From contig NZ_CP013293.1 in assembly GCF_001456155.1 (NCBI RefSeq), forward strand, positions 3,844,001 through 3,908,000: a stretch of DNA of 64,000 nucleotides, given 5' to 3'. The position numbers were made by a program, and so were the translations under genes. Positions 34,659-43,648 of this stretch are shown piece after piece (within the stretch, counting starts at the first letter, position 1; each line of letters opens with the position of its first letter). The notes under the pieces were generated by a model. The model searched no databases and had not been told where the DNA came from. It saw nothing but the letters and a program-made list of their open reading frames with translations. This DNA is from Chryseobacterium sp. IHB B 17019. Its GTDB lineage: Bacteria > Bacteroidota > Bacteroidia > Flavobacteriales > Weeksellaceae.

Positions 34659-37496
34659 ATGAAGAAATTTTATTCCGGTATAATGCTGTTTATTGTCGCT
34701 CTGGTTTTTGGGCAGATAAGCTATACCATCACTCCGAATCCGTTCAACGAAACGGATGCCATTACTTTGACTGTACCCGGAAATCAGATTGATGAATCGG
34801 CTTGGGGAGTTTCCAATAACGCGGTTTATATTTGGTCCTGGTCTTTGGATGCAAATTATCAGAACAGTCAGGATTGCCCTACCAATGGAAGCTGGAGTAA
34901 TTCCAACGAGTTAAATAAATTAAATTATAATTCGGCAACAGATACTTATTCTCTATCCTTCACTCCAACTACTTTTTACGGTAGAACGGGAATCGGGAGG
35001 TTTGGATTTTTGTTAAAAGATAAAGCAGGTGCTCATCAAACATCCGATACCTTTGTAAACGTCGGAATTTTAAATATAAACATGACAAACCCAGCTGCGA
35101 ACAGCTTGACATCGGTTCCGGCAGGAAATTCTATCAATATTACGGCGACAACAAATGTAAACTCAACATTTCAGCTAAAAGCGAATGGAACGGCCGTCAA
35201 TTCTACTTCCACACCCTCAACTTCTTATTCCTTCAATTATACGGTAACGGCGGACGCTAATATGGAACTGATCGCCACAGATACCAATTCAAATACAAAA
35301 AATGCAACCTTCATTTTACAGATTCCGAGAACGGTTATTTCCGAAGCAATTCCAAACTGGATGAGACAGGGAATAAACTATCATCCGACAGATAATACTA
35401 AAGTTGGGTTGGCTTTATATGCTCCGTCTAAAAATTTCGTTCATGTGATCGGAAGCTTCAACAATTGGGTGGTGAACGATTCTTATTTAATGAAAAGAGA
35501 CACCGTAAACCCGGATTTATATTGGATTGAATTAAGTGGTTTAACGCCGCAGCAATTACATACATTCCAATACAGGACAAACGATCTCAAAAAAGTTGCA
35601 GACCCATATTCTCCACAGATTTTATCTTCCTATGATGATCAATGGATTTCTGCTTCTACTTACCCAAGCTTGCCTCCATTCCCGACTGGACAGGGCTTCG
35701 AGGTTTCTATGTTTAAAACAGGACAGACTCCTTACAATTGGCAGGTGACAAATTTCACAAGGCCGGCAAAAGAAAATCTTGTCGTTTATGAACTATTGTT
35801 GAGAGATTTCACCCAGGAAAAAAACTGGCAGTCATTAATTAACAAAATCAACTATTTAAAAGGATTAAATATCAACGCTATCGAGCTTCTTCCCATCATG
35901 GAATTTGAAGGAAATCTTTCGTGGGGATACAATACATCGTTTCATTATGCCTTAGACAAAGCGTATGGAACGCCTGAAAAATTCAAGGAGTTTGTTGATT
36001 TATGCCATCAGAACGGCATCGCTGTGATTTTGGATATTGCGTTTAATCATGCTACCGGACGTTCTCCATTGGCAAGACTCTGGAACGTAGATCCGGACGG
36101 AGACGGCTATGGAGATATTGCTGCGAATAATCCTTATTTTAATCAGGTTCCTAAACACTCATACAATGTTTTCAATGATTTCAACCATACAAGTGCTTCA
36201 ACTAAATATTACGTTGAAAGATGTCTTCAGCAATGGTTGACAGAATATAAAATTGATGGTTTCCGATGGGATTTAACAAAAGGTTTCACGCAAAGCTGCT
36301 CCGAAAGTGACGAAACATGCACCAACGCTTATCAGCAGGACAGGGTAGATATTCTAAAATACTACGCTGACAGACAATGGGCCATTGACCCAAATTCTTA
36401 CATGATTTTTGAGCATCTGGGAACAGATCAGGAAGAACAGCAATGGGCAAATTACAGGATTGCAGAAGGAAAAGGCGTAATGCTTTGGAACAAGCAAACC
36501 GAGCCTTACAACCAAAACACAATGGGCTACAAGGAAAACAGCAGCTACGACAGAATGAATCATACCCTTCACGGCTTCATGAATATGCACGCGGTTGGCT
36601 ACGGAGAAAGTCATGATGAGGAAAGATTAATGTTTAAAAATCTTGCATACGGTGCAGTAAACGGAAGCTATGACGTTAAAAACTTGAATACGGCTTTAGA
36701 TAGAATGAAAACTTTCGGAGCAACATTTTTCACGACTCCCGGCCCGAAAATGATCTGGCAGTTTGGAGAATTGGGATATGAATTCAGCATCAACAGATGT
36801 GCAGACGGATCAATCAACAGTGGTTGCAGAACTGACGAAAAACCGGTTGCTTTCACATTAGGTTATGATACAAACGCCAGCAGAAAAGCGGTTTATGATA
36901 CCTGGGCGAAAATTATTAGTTTAAGAAATACTTATCCGGTTTTCAAATCCAAGACATACAGCGTAGAATCCAATAACCTGGCAAACGATCCGGATGGTTT
37001 GATAACAAGAATCTATGTATATGATAATACTATTGTGAATGGTGTGAAAAATGTTGTGGTTCTGGCAAATTACACTACATCATCTCAAAATGTTGTTCCT
37101 TATTTTCCTTATATCGGGCAATGGCAGAATTTAATGGATAATTCTGTGTCAAATATCACATCTACAACAGCTCCAATTACCCTTCTGCCAGGAGAATTCA
37201 GAATCTTCGGAAATTATGTGGGAAGTTTATCGACTATCGATGAAAATGCAGAAAACAAATTATCTCTGCAAATTGCTGATAATCCGGTAAAAAATGGATC
37301 AGCAAAATTAATTTATCACAAAGCTAAAAACGGAGAAATCACCATCTACGACTTGAGTGGTAAAAAAATGGATTCATTTAAGCTAAAAAATGAGAACGGA
37401 ATCTATGATTTAAAAACAAATTATCCTGCCGGAACGTATTTGGTTCATCTGAAATCTGATAGCGGAATTGCCATTCAGAAGATGATTGTACAGTAA
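34659..37496 (+). CDS. GH13 alpha-amylase family protein with T9SS sorting domain
   Basis: A 945-aa secreted glycoside hydrolase. After a short signal peptide come beta-sandwich regions, including a CBM48-like part (HVIGSFNNWVVND), then the GH13 barrel: region I VILDIAFNHATG, region II DGFRWDLTKG with nucleophile D538, region III IFEHLG with acid/base E585, and region IV GESHDEER with D653. The C-terminal 80 aa (IADNPVKNGSAKLIYH ... AGTYLVHLKSDSGIAIQKMIVQ) is a type IX secretion sorting domain, so it is likely surface-attached. It degrades alpha-glucans. No SusC/D pair is adjacent. A terminator follows at 37526. Confidence 0.92.
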   Translation: MKKFYSGIMLFIVALVFGQISYTITPNPFNETDAITLTVPGNQIDESAWGVSNNAVYIWSWSLDANYQNSQDCPTNGSWSNSNELNKLNYNSATDTYSLSFTPTTFYGRTGIGRFGFLLKDKAGAHQTSDTFVNVGILNINMTNPAANSLTSVPAGNSINITATTNVNSTFQLKANGTAVNSTSTPSTSYSFNYTVTADANMELIATDTNSNTKNATFILQIPRTVISEAIPNWMRQGINYHPTDNTKVGLALYAPSKNFVHVIGSFNNWVVNDSYLMKRDTVNPDLYWIELSGLTPQQLHTFQYRTNDLKKVADPYSPQILSSYDDQWISASTYPSLPPFPTGQGFEVSMFKTGQTPYNWQVTNFTRPAKENLVVYELLLRDFTQEKNWQSLINKINYLKGLNINAIELLPIMEFEGNLSWGYNTSFHYALDKAYGTPEKFKEFVDLCHQNGIAVILDIAFNHATGRSPLARLWNVDPDGDGYGDIAANNPYFNQVPKHSYNVFNDFNHTSASTKYYVERCLQQWLTEYKIDGFRWDLTKGFTQSCSESDETCTNAYQQDRVDILKYYADRQWAIDPNSYMIFEHLGTDQEEQQWANYRIAEGKGVMLWNKQTEPYNQNTMGYKENSSYDRMNHTLHGFMNMHAVGYGESHDEERLMFKNLAYGAVNGSYDVKNLNTALDRMKTFGATFFTTPGPKMIWQFGELGYEFSINRCADGSINSGCRTDEKPVAFTLGYDTNASRKAVYDTWAKIISLRNTYPVFKSKTYSVESNNLANDPDGLITRIYVYDNTIVNGVKNVVVLANYTTSSQNVVPYFPYIGQWQNLMDNSVSNITSTTAPITLLPGEFRIFGNYVGSLSTIDENAENKLSLQIADNPVKNGSAKLIYHKAKNGEITIYDLSGKKMDSFKLKNENGIYDLKTNYPAGTYLVHLKSDSGIAIQKMIVQ

Positions 37497-37525
37497 ACCG
37501 GCTAAAGAATCCGATAAATAAAAAT

Positions 37526-37560
37526 AAACCCTTCAGTTCGGAGGGTTTTTCTTATTTTTA
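37526..37560 (+). terminator. Terminator after the GH13 gene
   Basis: AAACCCTTC (37526-37534) pairs with GGAGGGTTT (37540-37548), one G-U, around AGTTC, followed by a T-rich tail. Confidence 0.8.
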
Positions 37561-37578
37561 TAGTAGATTTTTAAAATT

Positions 37579-38691
37579 ATGAATTTTATTCGATTCCCTT
37601 TCCTTGTTAAGCTTACACTTGTAGTCATTTCGATTATCGGGATCGGGTATCTTCTGGCGTTGGGTGAAAGTATTCTGGCTCCGTTCTTTCTGGCTTTTTT
37701 AATGGCAATGCTTTTTTTGCCGGTTGCCAGTTTTATGGAAAAGAAGTTAAGATTTACAAGATCATTATCTACCATCACTTCTGTTTTGATGATGTTGATG
37801 ATTTTAACGGGGCTTGTGTACTTCTTCGGGTCACAATTGTCGGATTTCAGTAAAGATCTTCCGCATCTGAGAGTACAGTTTAACAACGTTTTTAATGATC
37901 TCCAAAATTGGGTTTCGGCCACTTTTCATGTGAAAATCGATGAGCAGTTGGATTATCTGGATCAGGGGTTGGATAAGCTTCTTTCTTCATCCGCTGTAAT
38001 TTTGGGCTTTACTTTCGGAATATTTTCTACGGGGCTCGGTTTTATTGTTTTCTTTATTCTGTTTTTCATTTTCATTTTAAATTACAGAAGGGTTTTAAAT
38101 AATTTTATTGTATCGGTTTTTAACGAAAAACATAAATCAAGCGTTCAGGAAGTTGTGAATGAAGTTCGTGTGATGACGAAAAAATATATCATCGGACTTT
38201 GTCTGCAGGTAGTTATTGTTTCAATCCTTACATCAATTGTATTGGCAATTTTAGGAGTAAAATATGCTATTCTTCTGGGGATTTTGACAGGTTTATTAAA
38301 TGTAATTCCATATTTGGGAATATGTATCGGGCTTTTGATTTCCTGTTTCATTGCCTTTGCGACTACAACGCCATCCACTTGTATTTATGTAATTATCGGA
38401 TACGTAGCTGTTCACATTGTTGACGGGAATATTATTTTACCGTTTGTGGTGGGTTCAAAAGTAAAAATTAATGCCCTGTTTTCATTCATAGGAATAATTA
38501 TTGGGGAACATCTTTGGGGAATAGCGGGTATGTTTCTCTGTATTCCGGCGATCGCAATTCTTAAAATTATTTTTGAAAGAGTGGAAGGTCTGCAACCTTG
38601 GGGAAGATTACTTGGAGAAGAAGAAAAGCCTCATAAAAAGAAAAAGAAATACAAAATTTCAAAGAATATTACATTAGAGGAAATGGACTGA
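37579..38691 (+). CDS. AI-2E family transporter
   Basis: A 370-aa membrane protein of the AI-2E (UPF0118/PerM) family. It has seven to eight transmembrane segments, with the family features LAPFFLAFLMAMLFLPV near the N-terminus, LGVKYAILLGILTGLLNVIPYLG and VAVHIVDGNIILPFVVGSKVKINALFSFIGIIIGEHLWGIAGMFLCIPAIAILKI near the C-terminus. Members export autoinducer-2 or act in ion transport; the substrate here is unknown. The C-terminus is very basic (KKKKKYK). It is a single gene. Confidence 0.88.
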   Translation: MNFIRFPFLVKLTLVVISIIGIGYLLALGESILAPFFLAFLMAMLFLPVASFMEKKLRFTRSLSTITSVLMMLMILTGLVYFFGSQLSDFSKDLPHLRVQFNNVFNDLQNWVSATFHVKIDEQLDYLDQGLDKLLSSSAVILGFTFGIFSTGLGFIVFFILFFIFILNYRRVLNNFIVSVFNEKHKSSVQEVVNEVRVMTKKYIIGLCLQVVIVSILTSIVLAILGVKYAILLGILTGLLNVIPYLGICIGLLISCFIAFATTTPSTCIYVIIGYVAVHIVDGNIILPFVVGSKVKINALFSFIGIIIGEHLWGIAGMFLCIPAIAILKIIFERVEGLQPWGRLLGEEEKPHKKKKKYKISKNITLEEMD

Positions 38692-38802
38692 TTATGAGTA
38701 ATGGGCAATAATTGGCAGTTATTTGATAATGATTTTAAAATTTAGTTCACTTTTAATCAATGGATTGTATTTTTACTTAAATTTGATAAAAAATTATCAA
38801 TT

Positions 38803-39180
38803 ATGAAAATCGTAAAATTTATTCTGTCCCTTCTTTTTGGGTTAATGTTTATTAATGCCGGATTAAACAAATTCCTAAATTATATGCCGGCTCCCAAGCC
38901 TACCCCTGAACAAATGAAGCTTTTCGCTGCTTTCGGGGAAATCACCTGGTTAATGCCATTGGTAGGTATTGTAGAAATTATTGGTGGGCTTCTTTTTATT
39001 TTCCCTAAGACAAGAGCTTTGGGTGCTATCGTAATTTTACCGGTAATGGTAGGAATTGTAGTTCACGTTTTCACAATGGATAAATCTACAATGGGCATGA
39101 CAATAGCAGGTGTTTTATTCTTAATCAATATTTGGATGCTTATTGACAATAAAGAAAAATATAAAGCTTTAGTGAGCTGA
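38803..39180 (+). CDS. DoxX family membrane protein
   Basis: A 125-aa protein with four transmembrane helices typical of DoxX-like proteins: FILSLLFGLMFINAGLNKFL, then MPLVGIVEIIGGLLFIFPKTRALGAIVILPVMVGIVVHVF and a last helix MTIAGVLFLINIWML. DoxX relatives associate with quinones or redox enzymes, but the function here is not determined. It is a single gene ending just before an 80-bp near-palindrome. Confidence 0.82.
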   Translation: MKIVKFILSLLFGLMFINAGLNKFLNYMPAPKPTPEQMKLFAAFGEITWLMPLVGIVEIIGGLLFIFPKTRALGAIVILPVMVGIVVHVFTMDKSTMGMTIAGVLFLINIWMLIDNKEKYKALVS

Positions 39181-39185
39181 TATAT

Positions 39186-39265
39186 GTGAATGGCCAACAG
39201 TCAATTCGCTTTGCTTGTCAATTTTAAAATTCACTTGCGGAGCAAATTGACTGTTGATCATTCAC
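39186..39265. repeat. 80-bp near-palindrome (GTGAAT/GTCAAT family)
   Basis: GTGAATG and AACAGTCAATT on the left are mirrored by AATTGACTGTT and CATTCAC on the right, with a partly palindromic centre. It lies between convergent genes (DoxX and acyl-CoA dehydrogenase). Related words occur at 53952-54033 and 54800-54830. Confidence 0.65.
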
Positions 39266-39289
39266 TTTAAAATGACTATCAATTTTTTG

Positions 39290-40648
39290 TTATACAAAAG
39301 CACTGAAACCGGTAATCGATCTTCCGACAATCAGTGAATTGATTTCTTTCGTTCCTTCATACGAATAAATGGCTTCCGCATCGGCGACAAATCTTGCTAC
39401 GTCATATTCAAGCAGAATTCCGTTTCCTCCCATCACTTCACGAGCCCTGGAAACAATATCTCTCGTTCTCATCGTACAGAAAACTTTGGCTAAAGAAGCA
39501 TGTTCGTCCTTTAAAATTCCTTCGTCCTGCATTTCAGAAAGCCTGAAAACCATCGTCTGCATTGCTGTAAGATTCGACAACATTTCTACCAAATGCCCCT
39601 GAATCATTTGAAAAGAAGCAATTGGTTTCCCGAACTGTTCTCTTTTTCTTGTGTAATCCAATGCGCTTTCATAAGCTCCTCTTGCACAACCCGTTGCCAT
39701 CCATGCGACTCCGGCTCTGGTCATTCTCAATACTTTTGCAGTATCTTTAAATGAATTGGCGTTCTGTAAACGGTTTTCTTCCGTTACCAGGCAATCTTTT
39801 AATGTAATTAATCCATTCTGAACGATTCTCAACGCCATTTTTCCTTTAATTTTCTCAACGGAATAGCCGGGATTATCTTTCTCAACAATAAAACCTTTTA
39901 CTTCGCCATCACCCAAATCTCTTGCCCAAATAATTATTAAATCTGCAAAAGTTGCATTTCCGATCCATTTTTTCTGTCCGTTGAGAATCCAGCCATCAGG
40001 AGTTTTTTTGCAGGTTACCGTTAATCCTCCCGCTGCTCCCGAACCAACTTCAGGTTCTGTTAAACCAAAAGCTCCGATTTTCTCGAATTTCTGCATCTGT
40101 GGAAGCCATTTTTGTTTTTGCTCCTCCGAACCGCACATATATATAGAACCCATCGACAAGCCGGATTGTACTCCAAAAAATGTAGCAATTGAAGCATCAA
40201 CCCGAGCCATCTCCATCGCTAGTACACCTTCCATTAAAAAAGGTAATCCGGGACAGCCATAACCTTGATACGTTACCCCGCAAATATCGAGTTTCTGAAA
40301 TTTTGGAATTAATTCATGTGGAAATTCGTCTCTGAGCCAATAATGATTCACCAAAGGCTTCACTTCTTTTTCCATGAACGCTCTTACTTTAAGCTGAATT
40401 TCTCGCTGCTCGGGACTTAATGTGTGATAAATATCGTAGAAATCTCCGTCTATCGGCGGAAGCTCCTTCTTCTTTTTATTCGGATCGAGCATTTTCATCA
40501 TTCCGCTAAGCTGTTTGTCATCCAGCTTGGAAAAGTTTTCCATCAATTTCGGGAGGTTTACTTTTTGAGAAATTTCACTTAGCTGATCAAAATCAATTGA
40601 TCTGAACAATTCTATTGCGTTTCTGATTTTGGAAAAAGTATTTGACAT
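39290..40648 (-). CDS. Acyl-CoA dehydrogenase (glutaryl-CoA dehydrogenase-like)
   Basis: FAD-dependent dehydrogenase of 452 aa from ATG 40648 (the longer frame to 40687 is dropped). Motifs include GAFGLTEPEVGSGAAGG and KKWIGNATFADL, the RGAYESALDYTRKREQFGKPIASFQMIQ segment, EVMGGNGI, and near the end SYEGTKEINSLIVGRSITG, which resembles glutaryl-CoA dehydrogenase with its catalytic Glu in YEGT. The N-terminal 70 aa form an extra helical, Lys-rich segment before the usual start of the fold. It probably works in lysine/tryptophan or fatty-acid degradation. Confidence 0.9.
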   Translation of the reverse strand: MSNTFSKIRNAIELFRSIDFDQLSEISQKVNLPKLMENFSKLDDKQLSGMMKMLDPNKKKKELPPIDGDFYDIYHTLSPEQREIQLKVRAFMEKEVKPLVNHYWLRDEFPHELIPKFQKLDICGVTYQGYGCPGLPFLMEGVLAMEMARVDASIATFFGVQSGLSMGSIYMCGSEEQKQKWLPQMQKFEKIGAFGLTEPEVGSGAAGGLTVTCKKTPDGWILNGQKKWIGNATFADLIIIWARDLGDGEVKGFIVEKDNPGYSVEKIKGKMALRIVQNGLITLKDCLVTEENRLQNANSFKDTAKVLRMTRAGVAWMATGCARGAYESALDYTRKREQFGKPIASFQMIQGHLVEMLSNLTAMQTMVFRLSEMQDEGILKDEHASLAKVFCTMRTRDIVSRAREVMGGNGILLEYDVARFVADAEAIYSYEGTKEINSLIVGRSITGFSAFV

Positions 40649-40856
40649 AGTAGTGTTTTGTGTGTTTGACTTGTAAAAGGTAAGCAAAAATTAATCCGAA
40701 AACAAGCCTGTTTAATTGATTTTATTTTACAAAACGCTGATTTTAAAATATTTAAAATATAATTTTTTCTTTACAAATTTTTTACCCGTGATTTTCAAAC
40801 ATTACAAAAAATTCAGACTGAACTTTGGAATAAACAAACATTAAAAATAAATAGTT

Positions 40857-41768
40857 ATGAAAACAACTTACATCAGATTATCAATCGCAACAGCGCTTCT
40901 ATTGGGAATTTATTCATGTAAAAAAGGGGAGGCAACAGCAGATTATGAAATATCCGCGGCGGCAGATTCTTCGGCAGTCATTATTTCAGACAGTGTCTCT
41001 TCGGCTGCTACAATGAAGGTGAAGGACAAACAGTTTATCAAAACAGCAGATGTCAATATGGAAGTAAAAGATGTTTACGAGGCTACAATTTCCATCGAAA
41101 AATCAGTTCAGGAATTGGGTGGATTTGTGACGCACAGCAACTTACGAAGTAATGTAATTTCAGAAGAGACCTACAATACTTCAAATGAAAACGCAATGCT
41201 GGTGAAAAAATATCAGACTGAAAATACAATGCAGGTAAGGGTTCCGACTGAAAAACTAGGAGCACTTTTAACCTTAATTAATGATAAAAAATTATTCCTG
41301 AATTCAAGGTCTATCAATGCAGAAGACGTGACTTCAAGCATCAAATATGCCGAATTGGAAGGTAAAAGAATTAAGAAAACAAGTGAAAATATTTCTCAGT
41401 TAAAAGCGAATAAGGATAAAGTAGAACTAGACAACGGAAATATGTCGGAAGAAAATCAACAACAATTGGCTAATATGGATGTTACAGACAACCTGAAATA
41501 CAGCACAATTGATATTTACATCAAAGAACCTAATCTTCGTATGGCAGAAATTGCGATCACTAATACGCAAAATATCGACAATAAATATAAATTCAATTTC
41601 ATTTACGATGCAAAAAATGCTTTTGTAGAAGGGTTTTATTTAATTCAGAAAATTGTTGTGGGATTAATTATGATCTGGCCAATTCTACTGATCGGAGCCG
41701 TGATTGTTTATTTCCTGAGAAAAAGAAAACCAGTGAAAAAAACAGAACAGAATATCCCACAAATATAA
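40857..41768 (+). CDS. DUF4349 domain lipoprotein
   Basis: A 303-aa lipoprotein (lipobox LLGIYSC, Cys about residue 21). The DUF4349 domain starts with FIKTADVNMEVKDVYEATISIEKSVQELGGFVTHSNLRS and includes TMQVRVPTEKLGALLTLINDKKLFLNSRSINAEDVT, followed by a coiled coil (YAELEGKRIKKTSENISQLKA). A C-terminal transmembrane helix (IVVGLIMIWPILLIGAVIVYFL) and a basic tail follow. The function of the family is unknown; the design is of an envelope-anchored protein. Single gene. Confidence 0.85.
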   Translation: MKTTYIRLSIATALLLGIYSCKKGEATADYEISAAADSSAVIISDSVSSAATMKVKDKQFIKTADVNMEVKDVYEATISIEKSVQELGGFVTHSNLRSNVISEETYNTSNENAMLVKKYQTENTMQVRVPTEKLGALLTLINDKKLFLNSRSINAEDVTSSIKYAELEGKRIKKTSENISQLKANKDKVELDNGNMSEENQQQLANMDVTDNLKYSTIDIYIKEPNLRMAEIAITNTQNIDNKYKFNFIYDAKNAFVEGFYLIQKIVVGLIMIWPILLIGAVIVYFLRKRKPVKKTEQNIPQI

Positions 41769-41797
41769 GCTATCCTAACCTTTTGGTTATCTATATA

Positions 41798-41969
41798 TTT
41801 TAACCGCAAAAGAAGCAAAAGCTTAACCCATTAATATTTTAAGTTTATCAAAAAAAACGTAAAGAAGAGCACATAAACTTTAAAATTTTTGATTTTTTAT
41901 TTTTGGAAAACTTTTGTTTCTGCTAATTAAAAAATATGCAAATAGCTTTTGATTCTTTTTGCGGTTAAA
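41798..41969. repeat. 172-bp MITE-like element, copy B
   Basis: The ends are TTTAACCGCAAAAGAAGCAA and its mirror GATTCTTTTTGCGGTTAAA. In this orientation it aligns with the reverse complement of the element at 27726-27897, including a shared AAGAAGARCACATAA block, and has the same length. It lies between the DUF4349 gene and the convergent GH125 gene and carries no gene. Confidence 0.7.
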
Positions 41970-41993
41970 TAAACTAATTTTAGATTTTACAAG

Positions 41994-42019
41994 AAACCTC
42001 CAGATTTTCCGGAGGTTTT
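41994..42019. terminator. Hairpin next to the GH125 stop
   Basis: AAACCTCC (41994-42001) pairs with GGAGGTTT (42011-42018) around a 9-nt loop. The minus-strand tail is only moderately T-rich, so it is a plausible but not strong terminator for the GH125 gene. Confidence 0.6.
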
Positions 42020-42023
42020 ATGC

Positions 42024-43454
42024 TTAAAATTTTCTTTTCAGAATTTCGGGTTTTGTCTTATATAAATGAAGAATCAGCTCACCAAAAAGTGTATTTGCCC
42101 AGGAAAACCAGGATCTTGTAAAATCTTTCGGATTATCGACGTCAAAAGATTCATGGATAAAGCCTGTTCCGGCGTGAGTGGCTTTTAACATCTTTAGGCA
42201 AGAAATTATTTCTTCCTCATCATCCGTTGTCAAAGCCTGCATAATCAAACCAAGAGGCCAGATTTTATGCTCACCGATATGCGGACCGCCAATTCCTTTT
42301 GCAAATTTTCCCGAACTGAACCATGGATTGGCATGACTTAAAGAAAATCTCCTTGTATTTTCATACACTTCATCCTCTTTTGAAGCATAGCCCAAATAAG
42401 GAATCGACAGTAAATTAGGGACATTGGCATCGTCCATAAATAAAGCATTTCCGAAACCATCAATTTCCAAAGCATAAATTTTTCCGGCTTCAGGGTGATT
42501 TAAAATCGCATACTTTTGAATGGCTTCATCCACTTCTTTTGCTAAATCTTTAAATTGAATTGAAGAAGTTTCATCCTTTAAAATCATCGAAAAAATCTCA
42601 GCAATTTGCCTTAAAGACACCGCCGCAAACATATTGGAAGAAATTAAAAAAGGATAAAAAGTAGCATCATCGGAAGGCCGGAACATCGAGTGAATGAGTC
42701 CGATTTTCTTCGTGGGGTTTCCAAAACCTCCTTCAAATTGTGTATCCAAAGCATTTCCGTTTGATCTTTGAAACCAATATGGCCCTTTAGAATTTTTTCT
42801 TTGCTGCTCTTTAAAAGTCTGCAAAATCAAAAGCATCGATTTTTTCCATTCTGCATCAAAAACAGAAGAATCTCCGGTCGTTTTCCAGTAATGATAAGAC
42901 AAACGCATGACATAACACAGAGAATCAACTTCCCATTTCCGCTCGTGAACTCCCGGTTTCATTTGTGTTGAATCATTTTTCCATTCACTTATTTTACTCG
43001 AATCATCAAAAAAAGCATTCGCGTAAGGATCAAGAAGAACACATTCAACCTGTTTATTGATCACACCTTTCAACAAATCCTTTAACTTTTTATCTTCATT
43101 TGCAAGACTCAGATAAGGGAAAACCTGCGCCGAAGAATCTCGAAGCCACATCGCATCAATATCTCCCGTGATTACATACGTATAAAATTTATTGTTTTTC
43201 TGATAAAATTTTACTGTTGTATCCAATGTATTAGGAAAACAGTTTTCAAACATCCAGGCCAGTTCTTCATCAGCAATAGATTTTTTGACAGTTTTGATCG
43301 TATTTTCAACTGCCTGGGAAGTGAATTTCCTTTGATTGATATTCGGTCTCTTCGAAATGTAATCAATTGTATATAAAAATTTTGCAGAGGTTGGCAAAGC
43401 AAAAAAACCAAGCCCTAATCCTGATTTTTTAATGAAACTTCTTCTGTTAATCAT
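42024..43454 (-). CDS. GH125 exo-alpha-1,6-mannosidase
   Basis: A 476-aa glycoside hydrolase of family 125, metal-independent enzymes that trim alpha-1,6-linked mannose. Family landmarks are TGDIDAMWLRDSSAQVFPY, MKPGVHERKWEVDSLCYVMRLSYHYWK, GLIHSMFRPSDDATFYPFLISSNMFA, and a C-terminal GTGFIHESFDVDNP with FSWANTLFGELIL. The N-terminus has a twin-arginine type signal (NRRSFIKKSGLGLGFFALP), so the folded enzyme is probably exported to the periplasm. It is not within a polysaccharide-utilisation locus here; its partners must be elsewhere. Confidence 0.92.
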   Translation of the reverse strand: MINRRSFIKKSGLGLGFFALPTSAKFLYTIDYISKRPNINQRKFTSQAVENTIKTVKKSIADEELAWMFENCFPNTLDTTVKFYQKNNKFYTYVITGDIDAMWLRDSSAQVFPYLSLANEDKKLKDLLKGVINKQVECVLLDPYANAFFDDSSKISEWKNDSTQMKPGVHERKWEVDSLCYVMRLSYHYWKTTGDSSVFDAEWKKSMLLILQTFKEQQRKNSKGPYWFQRSNGNALDTQFEGGFGNPTKKIGLIHSMFRPSDDATFYPFLISSNMFAAVSLRQIAEIFSMILKDETSSIQFKDLAKEVDEAIQKYAILNHPEAGKIYALEIDGFGNALFMDDANVPNLLSIPYLGYASKEDEVYENTRRFSLSHANPWFSSGKFAKGIGGPHIGEHKIWPLGLIMQALTTDDEEEIISCLKMLKATHAGTGFIHESFDVDNPKDFTRSWFSWANTLFGELILHLYKTKPEILKRKF

Positions 43455-43562
43455 GATCTTTAATGAAAATATTTAATTTAAAAGTAATGATTTAAAAGGT
43501 AACAGGCTACAATTACCAGTTGATTTTTAATCATCAATTAACATCATTGCAGTAAAATTCCG

Positions 43563-43570
43563 TAAATTTG
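43563..43570 (+). promoter_or_regulatory. Candidate -7 box (TAAATTTG) before pgi
   Basis: It matches TAnnTTTG and is 78 bp before the pgi ATG. No well-placed TTG was found at -33. Confidence 0.35.
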
Positions 43571-43648
43571 CAGATCAATAATATGGCATGAGGATTTGGT
43601 ACACCAAGATCCTAAATCCTACGCTCTAAAACCTTAATTTCTAAACAT

